Assembly (NCBI RefSeq): GCF_000308815.1
Contig: NZ_BAFX01000104.1
Span: 1 to 64,000, forward strand
Direction of reading: 5' to 3'
DNA: 64,000 nucleotides
From: Nocardia concava NBRC 100430
GTDB lineage: Bacteria; Actinomycetota; Actinomycetes; Mycobacteriales; Mycobacteriaceae
Positions 50,237 through 58,928 of the stretch are shown here, in pieces (the first letter of the stretch is position 1; each line of letters opens with the position of its first letter). The notes under the pieces were generated by a model. The model did not search any database and was not told the DNA's origin. It saw only the letters and a program-made list of their open reading frames with translations. A program made the position numbers and the translations under genes.

Positions 50237-51835
50237 TCAGGCCAGGTCGACCTGGGCGACCTTCGCCGCGCCGACGGCCTCGGCGATGGCGGCCTGGACA
50301 TCCGCGGGGACGTCCTTGTTGACGCGCAGGATGACGGTGGCGCCTTCCTTGTCCAGGTCCTGGGTCATCTGGGCGGCCTGGATGTCGATGCCGGCGTCGC
50401 CGAGCTTGGAGGCCAGGCGGCCGAGCTGACCCGGCTTGTCCTCGTAGTTGAGGACGGCCAGGTTCAGGCCCTCGGCGCGCATGTCGTAGTTGCGGCCGTT
50501 GATGTTGACGATCTTCTCGACCTGGGCGGGCTCGGTCAGGGTGCCGGCCACGTTCAGGGTGCGGCCGTCGCCGAACACGGCGCGCAGGTCCACCAGGCTG
50601 CGGTGGGTCGGGGACTCGCTGTGGGTGGTGACCGACGCCTCCAGGCCGCGATCCTTGGCCAGCGACGGGGCGTTGACGAAGGTGACCGAGTCCTCGATCA
50701 GCGCCGAGAACACACCGCGCAGCGCCGAAAGCTCCAGCACCGCAACGTCTTCCGAGGACAGCTCGCCGCGCACCTGAACCTCGAGCGAGACCGGCAGCTC
50801 ATCGGCGAGCGCGCCCAGCAGCGCGCCCTGCTTGCGGACGATCTCCAGCCACGGGGCGACGATCTCGTTGACCGCGCCACCGGTGACGTTCACCGCGCCG
50901 GGCACGAACTCGCCCGCCAGCGCCAGCTGCACCGACTTGGCGACATCGGTGCCCGCGCGGTCCTGGGCCTCGGCGGTGGAGGCGCCCAGGTGCGGGGTCA
51001 CGACGACCTGCGGCAGCTCGAACAGCGGGCTGTCGGTGGACGGCTCGGTCTCGAACACATCGATTCCGGCGGCACGCACGTGGCCGGAGGTGATGGCGTC
51101 GGCCAGGGCCTGCTCGTCGATCAGACCGCCGCGGGCGGCGTTGACGATGATGACGCCCTTCTTGGTCTTGGCCAGGGTCTCCTTGTTCAGCATGCCCTTG
51201 GTCTCAGGAGTCTTGGGCAGGTGAATGGAGATGAAGTCGGCGCGCTCGAGCACCTCGTCCAGGGTCAGCAGCTCGATGCCCAGCTGGGCGGCGCGGGCCG
51301 GCGAGGTGTAGGGGTCGTACGCGATGACCTTGGTCTCGAAGGCGGCGAGGCGCTGCGCGAACAGCTGGCCGATGCGGCCCAGGCCGATGACGCCGACGGT
51401 CTTGCCGAAGATCTCGACACCGTTGAACTTGCTGCGCTGCCAGGTGTGCTCGCGCAGGGTGGCGTCGGCGGCGGGGATCTGGCGCGCGGCCGAGAGCAGC
51501 AGGGTGACGGCGTGCTCGGCGGCGGTGTGGATGTTGGAGGTCGGCGCGTTGACGACCATGACGCCGCGCTCGGTGGCCGCGGGGACATCGACATTGTCGA
51601 GGCCGACGCCGGCGCGGGCGACGATCTTCAGGTTCTTGCCGGCCTCGAGCACCTCGGCGTCGACGGTGGTGGCCGAACGGACCAGCAGCGCATCGGCTTC
51701 CGGCACGGCCGCGAGCAGCTCGGGGCGGTTCGGGCCGTCGACCCAGCGAACCTCGACGCCGGAGCCCAGCGCGTCGACGGTCGACTGGGCGAGCTTGTCG
51801 GCGATCAGAACAACAGGACGGCCTGCTTGGCTCAC
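50237..51835 (-). CDS. serA: D-3-phosphoglycerate dehydrogenase, long form
   Basis: The protein has 532 residues and oxidises 3-phosphoglycerate, first step of serine synthesis. Seen: VVLIADKLAQSTVDALG, VARAGVGLDNVDVPAATERG, the NAD fold GVIGLGRIGQLFAQRLAAFE, catalytic VVTPHLGASTAEAQDRAGTD, then the intervening ASB domain and a C-terminal ACT domain (LNYEDKPGQLGRLASKLGDA) that mediates serine inhibition. The architecture is that of M. tuberculosis SerA1. It is followed by the bidirectional terminator at 50178. Confidence 0.97.
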   Translation of the reverse strand: MSQAGRPVVLIADKLAQSTVDALGSGVEVRWVDGPNRPELLAAVPEADALLVRSATTVDAEVLEAGKNLKIVARAGVGLDNVDVPAATERGVMVVNAPTSNIHTAAEHAVTLLLSAARQIPAADATLREHTWQRSKFNGVEIFGKTVGVIGLGRIGQLFAQRLAAFETKVIAYDPYTSPARAAQLGIELLTLDEVLERADFISIHLPKTPETKGMLNKETLAKTKKGVIIVNAARGGLIDEQALADAITSGHVRAAGIDVFETEPSTDSPLFELPQVVVTPHLGASTAEAQDRAGTDVAKSVQLALAGEFVPGAVNVTGGAVNEIVAPWLEIVRKQGALLGALADELPVSLEVQVRGELSSEDVAVLELSALRGVFSALIEDSVTFVNAPSLAKDRGLEASVTTHSESPTHRSLVDLRAVFGDGRTLNVAGTLTEPAQVEKIVNINGRNYDMRAEGLNLAVLNYEDKPGQLGRLASKLGDAGIDIQAAQMTQDLDKEGATVILRVNKDVPADVQAAIAEAVGAAKVAQVDLA

Positions 51836-52028
51836 GGTGGGGTACTCCTGAGGAAGGGATCCGGACGGTGCTTATTCAGTGATGAACGGGCGTCAGCTTA
51901 ATAGCCGAGACTTCGGTGTGTTTTACCGCCTGGTAGGCAACCGCCATCAAAGCTGTGACCTGGGGTTTTAGAAATTGATCGGATGAAAGTGGCCGGTCGG
52001 TCCAATTTCTCCGAGGCAGAAATTACGA

Positions 52029-52064
52029 GAAGCCGGTCCCGAGCTGTGGCTCGAAACCGGCTTC
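52029..52064 (-). terminator. Terminator after the globin operon
   Basis: Arms GAAGCCGGTCCCGAGC and its near-complement (GCTCGAAACCGGCTTC) flank a four-base loop, with one short mismatch. It lies 13 bases beyond the stop of the single-domain globin gene. Confidence 0.65.
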
Positions 52065-52076
52065 CGCGAGCACGAC

Positions 52077-52478
52077 TCAGGCGGCGACGTCGGCCGACAG
52101 CATCAGATCCACGACCGCGCCGTAGGCGGCGGTCCAGGTCTGCGCGAGTTCCGGCGTCCAGCCGTCACCCAGGAAGTGCTCGAGGGTGGCGAGCAGCGAG
52201 GCACCCGCCACCGGGTAGTGGTCGGCGACGACGCCGAGGCGGGCGTGGTGGGCGCCCAGCTGTTGCACGAAAGACGGGTCGTCGGCGAGGGTCTCGACAT
52301 TGGTGACGATGCGGGCCAGGCCGGCCAGGAAGCGCTCCCGCTGCGGGGCCAGGTCCTCGGCGAACATGCCGCGGACCTCGGGGTGCGCCTCGAACAGGTG
52401 GTTGTAGAAGTATTCGACGGCCTCCGGGCCGATGGCCTCGACCTGCTGCCAACTCGACTGCAACGCTTCGATATTCAC
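52077..52478 (-). CDS. Single-domain (myoglobin-like) bacterial globin
   Basis: The protein has 133 residues from GTG 52478, after GGGGGA. Seen: VNIEALQSSWQQVEAIGPEA, VEYFYNHLFEAHPEVRGMFA, proximal-His region LGAHHARLGVVADHYPVAGA. This is the flavohaemoglobin-type globin (HEAHP..F, H at F8) without a reductase domain. Bacterial relatives bind O2 and scavenge NO. It is the last of three genes on the minus strand and highly similar to the N-terminal part of the protein at 53277-54455, so the pair arose by duplication. It may need the other's reductase, which is inference. Confidence 0.9.
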   Translation of the reverse strand: MNIEALQSSWQQVEAIGPEAVEYFYNHLFEAHPEVRGMFAEDLAPQRERFLAGLARIVTNVETLADDPSFVQQLGAHHARLGVVADHYPVAGASLLATLEHFLGDGWTPELAQTWTAAYGAVVDLMLSADVAA

Positions 52479-52554
52479 AGGGATGTCCCCCAATTCCGTT
52501 CTCGCGTGGGCTGTTGCGATGGAGATCGCTCGGATCGGACCGAGCTGTGATGTC

Positions 52555-53286
52555 TCAGTTCTGGGCCGCGTGTTCCACGCCCGCGGCCGGTAGGTCCGGC
52601 GGGAACGAATTGCCGGGCAGCGCACCGTAACCGGGGGCCGGCAGCGGCAACAGCGCCAGCTTGTCCACCTCGACCTCGAGGGTCTGGACGATGGCTTGCA
52701 GCTGCGACCGCAGCAGTTCGGAGTAGGCGCGCAGCTGCTCGTGGCGCTGGTCCTCCAACTCCGGGTCCAGGTAGCCGCCGGATCGGTTGGAGCCCGCGGA
52801 TTCCCTTGCCCGCTGCAGCATTTCGCGCTGCTGGGCGCGCGCGATCGACATCAGGTCGCGCGCATGGTGTTCGGCCTGTTCGATGATGGCGTCGGCGGAG
52901 AGCTGCGCGCGGTTGAGGACGTGGACGGCGCGAGCGCTGATGCCCAGCTCATCCTTCTCCAATTCGTCCTGCAGCCTTGCGATCTCCCAGTGCGCGTTGG
53001 CCAGCTGCTGCTGCAGCTCGGCCACCGAGCCGGCCGAGGCCATGGTCTGCATCTGCATCTGCAGCGCCTCGCTCTTGGCGGCCAGCTGCATGTTCTCCCG
53101 TTGCAGCCGAGCCAGTTCCGAGGAATTGCTGGTGAGGGTGAGGTTGCGGTTCTCGCGGGTCAGGCGCGTCATCGAGGCGCGCACCTGCTCCAGGAAGCGG
53201 TCGACCTCCTCGGCGTCGTAACCCTTGCGGCCCAGGCGGGCGCCCTTGAAGCGGGCGTTGCGAATGTCGTCGGGTTTCACATCCAT
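52555..53286 (-). CDS. DivIVA-like coiled-coil protein
   Basis: The protein has 243 residues from ATG 53286, overlapping the preceding stop by about ten bases. The N-terminus MDVKPDDIRNARFKGARLGR, KGYDAEEVDRFLEQVRA is the DivIVA/GpsB membrane-curvature signature (F-x-x-A-R-x-G-Y-x-x-x-E-V-D-x-F). Residues 40-190 form long coiled coils (LARLQRENMQLAAKSEALQM). The C-terminus is Pro/Gly-rich. Known role of the family: polar or septal scaffolding. It sits between two globin genes (77-base gap, then the single-domain globin), an unusual partner. Confidence 0.85.
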   Translation of the reverse strand: MDVKPDDIRNARFKGARLGRKGYDAEEVDRFLEQVRASMTRLTRENRNLTLTSNSSELARLQRENMQLAAKSEALQMQMQTMASAGSVAELQQQLANAHWEIARLQDELEKDELGISARAVHVLNRAQLSADAIIEQAEHHARDLMSIARAQQREMLQRARESAGSNRSGGYLDPELEDQRHEQLRAYSELLRSQLQAIVQTLEVEVDKLALLPLPAPGYGALPGNSFPPDLPAAGVEHAAQN

Positions 53287-54455
53287 TGGGCGACCTTGTC
53301 CGTAGTGCGCGGCTCGTTGCCGGTGGTACCGCGGGGCTCGACGGCCTGACCGAACGTCTCGAATCTGATTGCGTGGCGCGGCATTCCGGCCGTGGTGAGC
53401 GCCGTGACGGTCGCCTGCACCATGGCGGGCGAGCCGCACACCAACGCGGTGGTGCCCGACAGATCGCGGCCGCGGGCGGCGACCGCGCCGACCATGCCCT
53501 GCACGCCGTGGAAGCCCGGATCCTCGGAAACCACAGGGGTATAGGAGAACCAGGGATTCTCGGTGAGCGCGGTGAGGGCCTCGTGGTCGTAGAGATTCCA
53601 CGAGGTGCGCACGCCGTGCAGCAGCTGCACGCGGGGCACGCTGGTGTGCTGGGCCTCCTGCGCGAAGCGATCGACCAAGGCGCGCAAGGGCGCCAAGCCC
53701 GAACCGCCCGCGATCAACAGCAGGTTGTCGACCGCGTCCGACGGAATCTGGAAGGCGGTGCCGACGGGTGCGCCGAGCCGGACCTGATCGCCCGGGCGGA
53801 CCTGACGAGCGAAGGTGGTGCTGACCTCGCCGCCGTCGACCACCTGCACGTGCAGTTCGAAGGTGCCGTCGGGGCGCGGGGCGTTGGCGGGCGAGAAGTA
53901 GCGCCACAGCCGAGGGCGCTGCGGGATCTCGACGGCCAGCGACTGCCCGGCCGCGTAGTGATAGGGCAGATGCGGGCGCACGGTGTGCACGGTGACGTCG
54001 ATGCTGCGGCGCTCGGTCGCGACGATCTCGGCGTCCCACCAGGCCGGGGTGTCGGCGGCCTGATCCGCGGCGGTGATCATGATGTCCGCCACCGCGTAAT
54101 AGGCGGCGGTCCAGGTCTGGGCCAGCTCATCGGTCCAGCGCGGGCCCAGGAAATGGGCGAGGGTGGCCAGCAGCGAGGCCCCGGCGGCCGGGTAGTGCGC
54201 GCCGACCGCGCCGAAGCGGCGGTGGTCGCGGCCCAACTGGGCGACGAATTCCGGGTCCGCGGCCAAGGTTTCGACATTGCTGACGATGCGGCCCAGGGCG
54301 GCGAAGAACTTCTCGCGCTGCCCGGTCATCCGGATCGGGAACATCTCCCGCACCTCGGGGTGGGCCAGGAACAGGTGCGCGTAGAAGTACTGCACGGCCT
54401 CGTCGCCGACGCGCTCGACCAGCCGCCAACTGCTCTGTAGTGCGTCGACGTTCAT
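53277..54455 (-). CDS. Globin fused to FAD/NAD-binding reductase (flavohaemoprotein-like)
   Basis: The protein has 392 residues from ATG 54455. Residues 1-135 are a globin (MNVDALQSSWRLVERVGDEA, LFLAHPEVREMFPIRMTGQR, LGRDHRRFGAVGAHYPAAGA); the rest is a ferredoxin-reductase-type domain with the FAD motif RLWRYFSPANAPRP (in place of RxYS) and the NAD site LLLIAGGSGLAPLRALVDRF, then LVCGSPAMVQATVTALTTAG. Known: flavohaemoglobins detoxify NO by dioxygenation. The FAD motif substitution (RYFS rather than RQYS) is typical of actinomycete type-II flavohaemoglobins, some of which use D-lactate. It is the first gene of the operon. Confidence 0.9.
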   Translation of the reverse strand: MNVDALQSSWRLVERVGDEAVQYFYAHLFLAHPEVREMFPIRMTGQREKFFAALGRIVSNVETLAADPEFVAQLGRDHRRFGAVGAHYPAAGASLLATLAHFLGPRWTDELAQTWTAAYYAVADIMITAADQAADTPAWWDAEIVATERRSIDVTVHTVRPHLPYHYAAGQSLAVEIPQRPRLWRYFSPANAPRPDGTFELHVQVVDGGEVSTTFARQVRPGDQVRLGAPVGTAFQIPSDAVDNLLLIAGGSGLAPLRALVDRFAQEAQHTSVPRVQLLHGVRTSWNLYDHEALTALTENPWFSYTPVVSEDPGFHGVQGMVGAVAARGRDLSGTTALVCGSPAMVQATVTALTTAGMPRHAIRFETFGQAVEPRGTTGNEPRTTDKVAQWM

Positions 54456-54673
54456 GTGGACACCAACACTCCGACAAACTCCCTCTGGACACGGCCATGT
54501 CCGCATCGTCAGTGCGGGTGAGTCATGGACGACTGTCCGGATAACGGCAAACATAGGGCATTGCCGTGGGGGTGTCTAAACGAAAGAGTGACCGCGAGTA
54601 GCAGCTAACTTTTGGCGAATTACGCGCTCGATGTAGGTAATTTTCCGGCGTTGAGACGCCGGTCACAGATAGC

Positions 54674-54718
54674 CGAAAGCCCGGCGTCGGAGCTACGGAG
54701 TCCGAGGCCGGGCTTTCG
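54674..54718 (-). terminator. Terminator after the 38-residue peptide gene
   Basis: A 12-bp perfect stem (CGAAAGCCCGGC with complement) encloses a 21-base spacer that itself contains short complementary runs (TCGGAGC, ACGGAGTCCGA). It lies 29 bases after the sORF stop and separates it from the globin operon. Confidence 0.65.
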
Positions 54719-54747
54719 AAAGTCGAATCAATCGACTGCGGCGGCTA

Positions 54748-54864
54748 TCAGCGGCCGAAGGAACCGGTCCACAAGGTGTCGATGATGCCGTGGAAAGCGG
54801 CCGAGCCGGTGCTCAGGAGGCCGTTCAGGGCAGCGGAACCGGTGTCGATGATAACGGGGATCAT
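54748..54864 (-). CDS. 38-residue peptide with 11-residue TGS repeats
   Basis: ATG 54864 is preceded by AGAGG at a good distance. The product is MIPVIIDTGSAALNGLLS, TGSAAFHGIID, TLWTGSFGR. It has three TGS motifs in an 11-residue frame (TGSAALNGLLS, TGSAAFHGIID, then TGSFGR), giving an amphipathic or membrane-active helix. No signal peptide. A terminator follows. Resembles, in size and style, small channel-forming peptides of Corynebacterium (PorA/PorH), but that is speculation. A conserved upstream ribosome site and terminator are the evidence that it is a gene. Confidence 0.65.
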   Translation of the reverse strand: MIPVIIDTGSAALNGLLSTGSAAFHGIIDTLWTGSFGR

Positions 54865-55106
54865 GAAATTACCTCTTCGTGTTTTCAGGCGAGCAATCTG
54901 ACATGGAGCGTATCGGGCGGGTTTCGGAGCCTGTTACGGGGATTAACGCGATGTGACCGGCGTCACGTATCAGTAATTCTGTGGCCGCGTTCATATAGGT
55001 GTCGAATTCCCGCCATATAACGTGCCGATCACGCCCCTAATTCTGGGGGCTTATCGCGCGAAAAACCCTTGGACCAGCGAGATCTGGGGCACTACCGTCG
55101 GCTCCC

Positions 55107-55910
55107 ATGACCCTGCGCTCGATCCCCGCCTCCATGGACCCGGCGGTGGTCGCCACGATCGACGGCGAACTGGACCGGATCGTGCGCGAACACCGCGTCG
55201 ACGTGCTGCTCGCCATCGAAAGCGGCAGTCGCGCCTGGGGTTTCCCGTCCCCCGACTCGGACTATGACTGCAGGTTCGTCTATCTGCGCCCGCTGGACGA
55301 CTACCTGACGCCGTGGCCGGGCCGTGATGTCATCGAGACCCCGCTGATCGGTCTGCTCGACGTCAACGGGTGGGACCTGCTCAAGGCGCTGCGGCTGCTG
55401 GTCAACGGCAACGCGGTGCTGATCGAATGGCTGATGTCGCCCATCGTCTATCGAGGTGACCCGCAATTCCGGGACGAATTGCGGACGCTCGCCGACGAAG
55501 TCGCCGACCGCGACCGGGTGGCCCGGCACTATCTCCACCTGGGCCGCCGCCAATGGCAGCTGTTCGACTCGAATCGGTCTTTGAAGAAGGTGTTCTATTC
55601 ACTGCGTCCGGCCATGGCATTGCGATGGCTGCACGAACACCCCGACAAAGCGGTGGCGCCGATGCATTTGCCGACGCTGCTCGCCGAATGCGACCTGCGG
55701 AACGATTTCGTGGCGTCCGTAGCGGAATTGACGGAATTGAAATCTCGAACTCGGGAAATGAGTTCCGGTGAAGTACCCACACCGATAGCGGAATTCGTCT
55801 CCGCCGAGTTCGAGCGGGCCGCAGTGGAATTCGTGAAATCCGACCCGGCCCAGCGGCAACATGCACAGGCTCTATCAACCGAATTCTTCCGCCGCCGCCT
55901 GCGCGGCTGA
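55107..55910 (+). CDS. Predicted nucleotidyltransferase, YcgL family
   Basis: The protein has 267 residues from ATG 55107. The polymerase-beta motif is ESGSRAWGFPSPDSDYDCRF (GS...D-x-D), followed by VYLRPLDDYL, LLDVNGWDLLKALRLLVNGN, IEWLMSPIVY and YLHLGRRQWQLFD, which match the COG3541/YcgL group. Substrates of this group are not settled. It ends at a strong terminator convergent with the cold-shock gene. Confidence 0.88.
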   Translation: MTLRSIPASMDPAVVATIDGELDRIVREHRVDVLLAIESGSRAWGFPSPDSDYDCRFVYLRPLDDYLTPWPGRDVIETPLIGLLDVNGWDLLKALRLLVNGNAVLIEWLMSPIVYRGDPQFRDELRTLADEVADRDRVARHYLHLGRRQWQLFDSNRSLKKVFYSLRPAMALRWLHEHPDKAVAPMHLPTLLAECDLRNDFVASVAELTELKSRTREMSSGEVPTPIAEFVSAEFERAAVEFVKSDPAQRQHAQALSTEFFRRRLRG

Positions 55911-55940
55911 AAGAATCCATCGAGCATCGGCCCGTGAAAG

Positions 55941-55979
55941 CGGCCTGCCCGGCGTGGATCAACCACGCCGGGCAGGCCG
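55941..55979. terminator. Terminator between the nucleotidyltransferase and cold-shock genes
   Basis: A 17-bp perfect stem (CGGCCTGCCCGGCGTGG with complement) and a five-base loop lie between convergent genes, 30 bases after the nucleotidyltransferase stop. Confidence 0.8.
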
Positions 55980-56001
55980 ACTACGAATCGCGAGGGTGCG
56001 G

Positions 56002-56220
56002 CTAGCGGTGGGCTCCGGCGGTGACCCACACGGCCACGGCCTCCGGCCCCTGCTTGGTGGCCCGCGCCTCGAACTCCACCCGCTGCCCCTCGGCCAGCGA
56101 CCGGAACCCCTCCCCCGCCACCGCGGTGTACTCCACGAACACGTCGGCCCCACCCTCATCAGGGCTCAGAAACCCGAACCCCTTCTCACTGTCGAACCAC
56201 TTCACCGTGCCGTGCGCCAT
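56002..56220 (-). CDS. Cold-shock domain protein
   Basis: The protein has 72 residues from ATG 56220. RNP1 is KWFDSEKGFGFLSP and RNP2 is DVFVEYTAV (Glu replaces the usual His). Ends RATKQGPEAVAVWVTAGAHR. Known: single-stranded nucleic acid binding, RNA chaperone. The variant RNP2 marks it as a divergent Csp, not CspA proper. Convergent terminator downstream. Confidence 0.92.
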   Translation of the reverse strand: MAHGTVKWFDSEKGFGFLSPDEGGADVFVEYTAVAGEGFRSLAEGQRVEFEARATKQGPEAVAVWVTAGAHR

Positions 56221-56625
56221 TACCCGACCTTCTCGACCGTTCCGATTACCTTCACGTCCCCGCACGTGCCGCGGTCCATGGTGTCACGCCCCGCACGCCG
56301 CCCGGTCAGCCACCCGGACCGGCCGCGGCCGCACCCGCGACCGCCACGGCCCCGATGACTCACACATGTATCGAATAACCACTCCCCCGCGCATCACTCA
56401 CCGAGCTCGCTCGGAGATCCACCACCACGCCCGTCGTGCGACATGCGGGATGGGCTCGGGGGTGCCTGATTCGAGGTGTTGGGTGGGCACAGGGTGGGAT
56501 GGTGAGGCGGATGCCCGGGCCGTCCCTTCCTCCGGCCCGGGCACCGCGTCCCCGCATCTCGCAGTCGCGTCTCGGGCTGCGCCCTCGAGGCCCGGCGCGG
56601 GTTCTGCGGCGCGGGTGGTCACCGC
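56221..56625. other. Intergenic region, no gene seen
   Basis: The stretch between the cold-shock gene start and the GHKL-nuclease stop (both transcribed leftward) holds no frame with a ribosome site or recognisable content. It presumably contains the cold-shock promoter with a long 5' leader, as is usual for csp genes. Several short inverted repeats in Pro/Gly-coding-like sequence have no clear meaning. Confidence 0.45.
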
Positions 56626-58674
56626 TCAGCCGGCGCGCATGGTGCGGCCCTCCTCGTCGGGGGTGTCGGATCCGCGCATGGCGTAGACGCGTTCGAGGAA
56701 GTCGCGGTGGGCGCGGAGGGTGGAGTCGAGGAGTTCGCGCCAGGTGCGGCGGTCCACTCGCTGGTCGCTGACCAGGGAGGAGAGGGATGCCGGGCCCAGC
56801 TTGTCGATGTGGTCGACGATGAAAGTGAGACGGCGGCGGGGGAATTGGGCGCCGATGCGGGGGTTCTCCTCGAGGAAGTGGTCGAGTTCGTAGAGGTAGT
56901 TGACGGCGCGGTTGTACTCCTCATCGGTGAGGTGGTAGTCCATGCGCTTGATCTCGACGATCCACAGTTCGCCGGAATCGTGCAGCAGGACGAAGTCGGG
57001 TTCGCGCTTCGGGCTGCCGATGGTGGTGGTGACCAGCGGTGTGCCGAATTTGTGTGCGTACCAGCGCTCGAAGCTGGCGCGCACGCGCTTGAGGGATTCG
57101 TTCATGCCCAGCGGCGTCCACTCGGGAGCGAGCAGCCAGGGGGCGGATTCGATCAGCTCCTGGAAGGGGCGTTCCAGGGAGCGGCGGTCGTCGATGAGCG
57201 TGCGCAGCCGGTCCACCACGGCGACGCGCTCGCTGGCGATCTGGCCCAGCGAGTAGATCTCGGCCACCCGCGCCCGCTCGAACAGCGCCACCACGACGTC
57301 CAATTCGGGATCGCCCTCCTCCTCGGCGATCTCCTTGAGGGTGTCGAGCAGGCTGCGCTGCGGGCCCAGCGACAGCGCCAGGCGCAGCATGTTCTGGATG
57401 TGCGCCGGATCGTCCAGGGAGGCACGGTCCTTGTGCGCCACCAGGATTCGCGCGGCGTCGAGCACCGAGTCGCGGAACAGGCGGTCGCCGGGGGCGATGG
57501 CGTCGAGAGTCTCGTGGATGCGGGAGCGTTCCACGAACTCCTCCCAGACCCGGCGGCGAATGGATTTCTCGCCGAGCCGGCCGATCTCCTTGATCAGCGC
57601 CCGGCCCCACTGGGCGAGGGCCTCGCCGCGCGGGGAATTCCAGATGATGTCCTGACGGTCGGAGCGGACCAGGTCGTCGTCATCGTCGAGCCAGTCCACA
57701 TTGATCGCACCGACCAGGTAGGAGCGCAGTTTGAATTCGCCGGTGAATCCGGCGGAGATGCCGAAATCCCTTGTCTGCGCGACGATCTTGCCGCGGGCGT
57801 AGATGCGGACACCGGCCATCGCCTCATCGCGGTACGGCTGCTTCGAGTAGGCGATCCAGCCGGTCACCGGCAGGAACTGCCGCCCGAACCGCACCGGCAC
57901 CCGGCCGACGTCGACGCGGGTCTCCTCCATGACGTCGATGGGCAGCTGGCTGAGGATGAAGCTCTCCTGCCCGATGGCATTGCGCACCTCGACCCGCCAG
58001 TCGGTGCGCTCGATGCCGAAGCGCGAGGCCAGCTGCCGGTTCAGCTCCGTGCCCGTATTGACCCTTTTGCGAAAGAAATTGCGCAGGATGATGGTGGTGC
58101 CGCGCTTGGCCGTGAAGCTGCCGTCCAGGCGGCCGGGGCGCGGGAAGTAGTCGCTCTCGGTGTCGGAGAGCATGTCATCGAGATCCATGATGATGTGAGA
58201 GACGTTCCAGCCCAACGCTGTTCGGTCCTCGTCCCGGCTGCCCGCCGTGATCACCTCGATGGTGCGGCAGATGCCGAAGGCGGCGAGCTTGCCGATCCCC
58301 TTGCGCCCCATGACCGGCCGCCGCCGCTCCCGGGACAGATCGGAGCCGGTGCGCACCCGCCGATCCGAGCCCACCATCAGATAGTGCTCGTTGATCTCCG
58401 CCGCCGTCATCCCGTGACCGTTGTCGGAGACGACGATCTCGTACGCGGGTTCGTCTGCGGCCCTGACGGTTCCGGCCAGCATCGCACCCCAGGGCAAAGT
58501 GACCTCGACCTCGGTGGCGTCCGCATCGTAGGAATTTGCGATCAGTTCGGCCAGTACCGCCGACACCCGGTCATACAGCCGGATGCCGAGCTTGTCGATC
58601 GCCAACCGGCTGATCCGCATCGTGTACTTGTGGTCTTCGCGATCGTGCGCGGCCACATGCACCTCGTTGTACAT
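56626..58674 (-). CDS. GHKL (MORC/Hsp90-like) ATPase fused to PD-(D/E)XK nuclease-like domain
   Basis: The protein has 682 residues from ATG 58674 (ATG 58620 also possible). The N-terminus is a GHKL ATPase: N-box AVLAELIANSYDADATEV (Glu43-Asn47), G1 box VVSDNGHGMTAAEINEHY (Asp84), G2 box PVMGRKGIGKLAAFGI (residues 120-135), and a transducer-like domain (QLPIDVMEETRVDVGRVPVR, LPVTGWIAYSKQPY) to about 350. A helical stretch follows, then at 500-605 a Shedu/DUF4263-like nuclease: FQELIESAPWLLAPEWTPLG, SPKREPDFVLLHDSGEL, LWIVEIKRMD (Asp560, Glu574-x-Lys576). Role inferred: ATP-gated DNA or RNA cleavage, perhaps anti-phage; no obvious partner gene. No signal peptide or membrane helix. Confidence 0.85.
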   Translation of the reverse strand: MYNEVHVAAHDREDHKYTMRISRLAIDKLGIRLYDRVSAVLAELIANSYDADATEVEVTLPWGAMLAGTVRAADEPAYEIVVSDNGHGMTAAEINEHYLMVGSDRRVRTGSDLSRERRRPVMGRKGIGKLAAFGICRTIEVITAGSRDEDRTALGWNVSHIIMDLDDMLSDTESDYFPRPGRLDGSFTAKRGTTIILRNFFRKRVNTGTELNRQLASRFGIERTDWRVEVRNAIGQESFILSQLPIDVMEETRVDVGRVPVRFGRQFLPVTGWIAYSKQPYRDEAMAGVRIYARGKIVAQTRDFGISAGFTGEFKLRSYLVGAINVDWLDDDDDLVRSDRQDIIWNSPRGEALAQWGRALIKEIGRLGEKSIRRRVWEEFVERSRIHETLDAIAPGDRLFRDSVLDAARILVAHKDRASLDDPAHIQNMLRLALSLGPQRSLLDTLKEIAEEEGDPELDVVVALFERARVAEIYSLGQIASERVAVVDRLRTLIDDRRSLERPFQELIESAPWLLAPEWTPLGMNESLKRVRASFERWYAHKFGTPLVTTTIGSPKREPDFVLLHDSGELWIVEIKRMDYHLTDEEYNRAVNYLYELDHFLEENPRIGAQFPRRRLTFIVDHIDKLGPASLSSLVSDQRVDRRTWRELLDSTLRAHRDFLERVYAMRGSDTPDEEGRTMRAG

Positions 58675-58928
58675 GGTGGGCCCCCAATTGCCCTACGGGT
58701 AGCCGTCGTTCAGCTACCTCTGAATTCGATGCAACGCCGATTGATTAACAACGGGCTGAACATTTACCCACCGGTTCGTCACGGTGTGATTCCAGGATTC
58801 ACCGACCGATAGCCCAAGGCAACGGCAAGGTCTCGGTTACCTCCGCGAGACCGCATGGGGCCCACGAAGAGCGGCCGCACGACCCGTTCCTCACGATCCG
58901 CTAATGATGGGGTGGGCACTATGCGGGT

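Noticed and set aside
56707..58812. A 701-codon frame opposite the GHKL-nuclease gene
   Set aside because: The leftward frame has intact GHKL and nuclease motifs; the rightward product is featureless and lacks a start signal.
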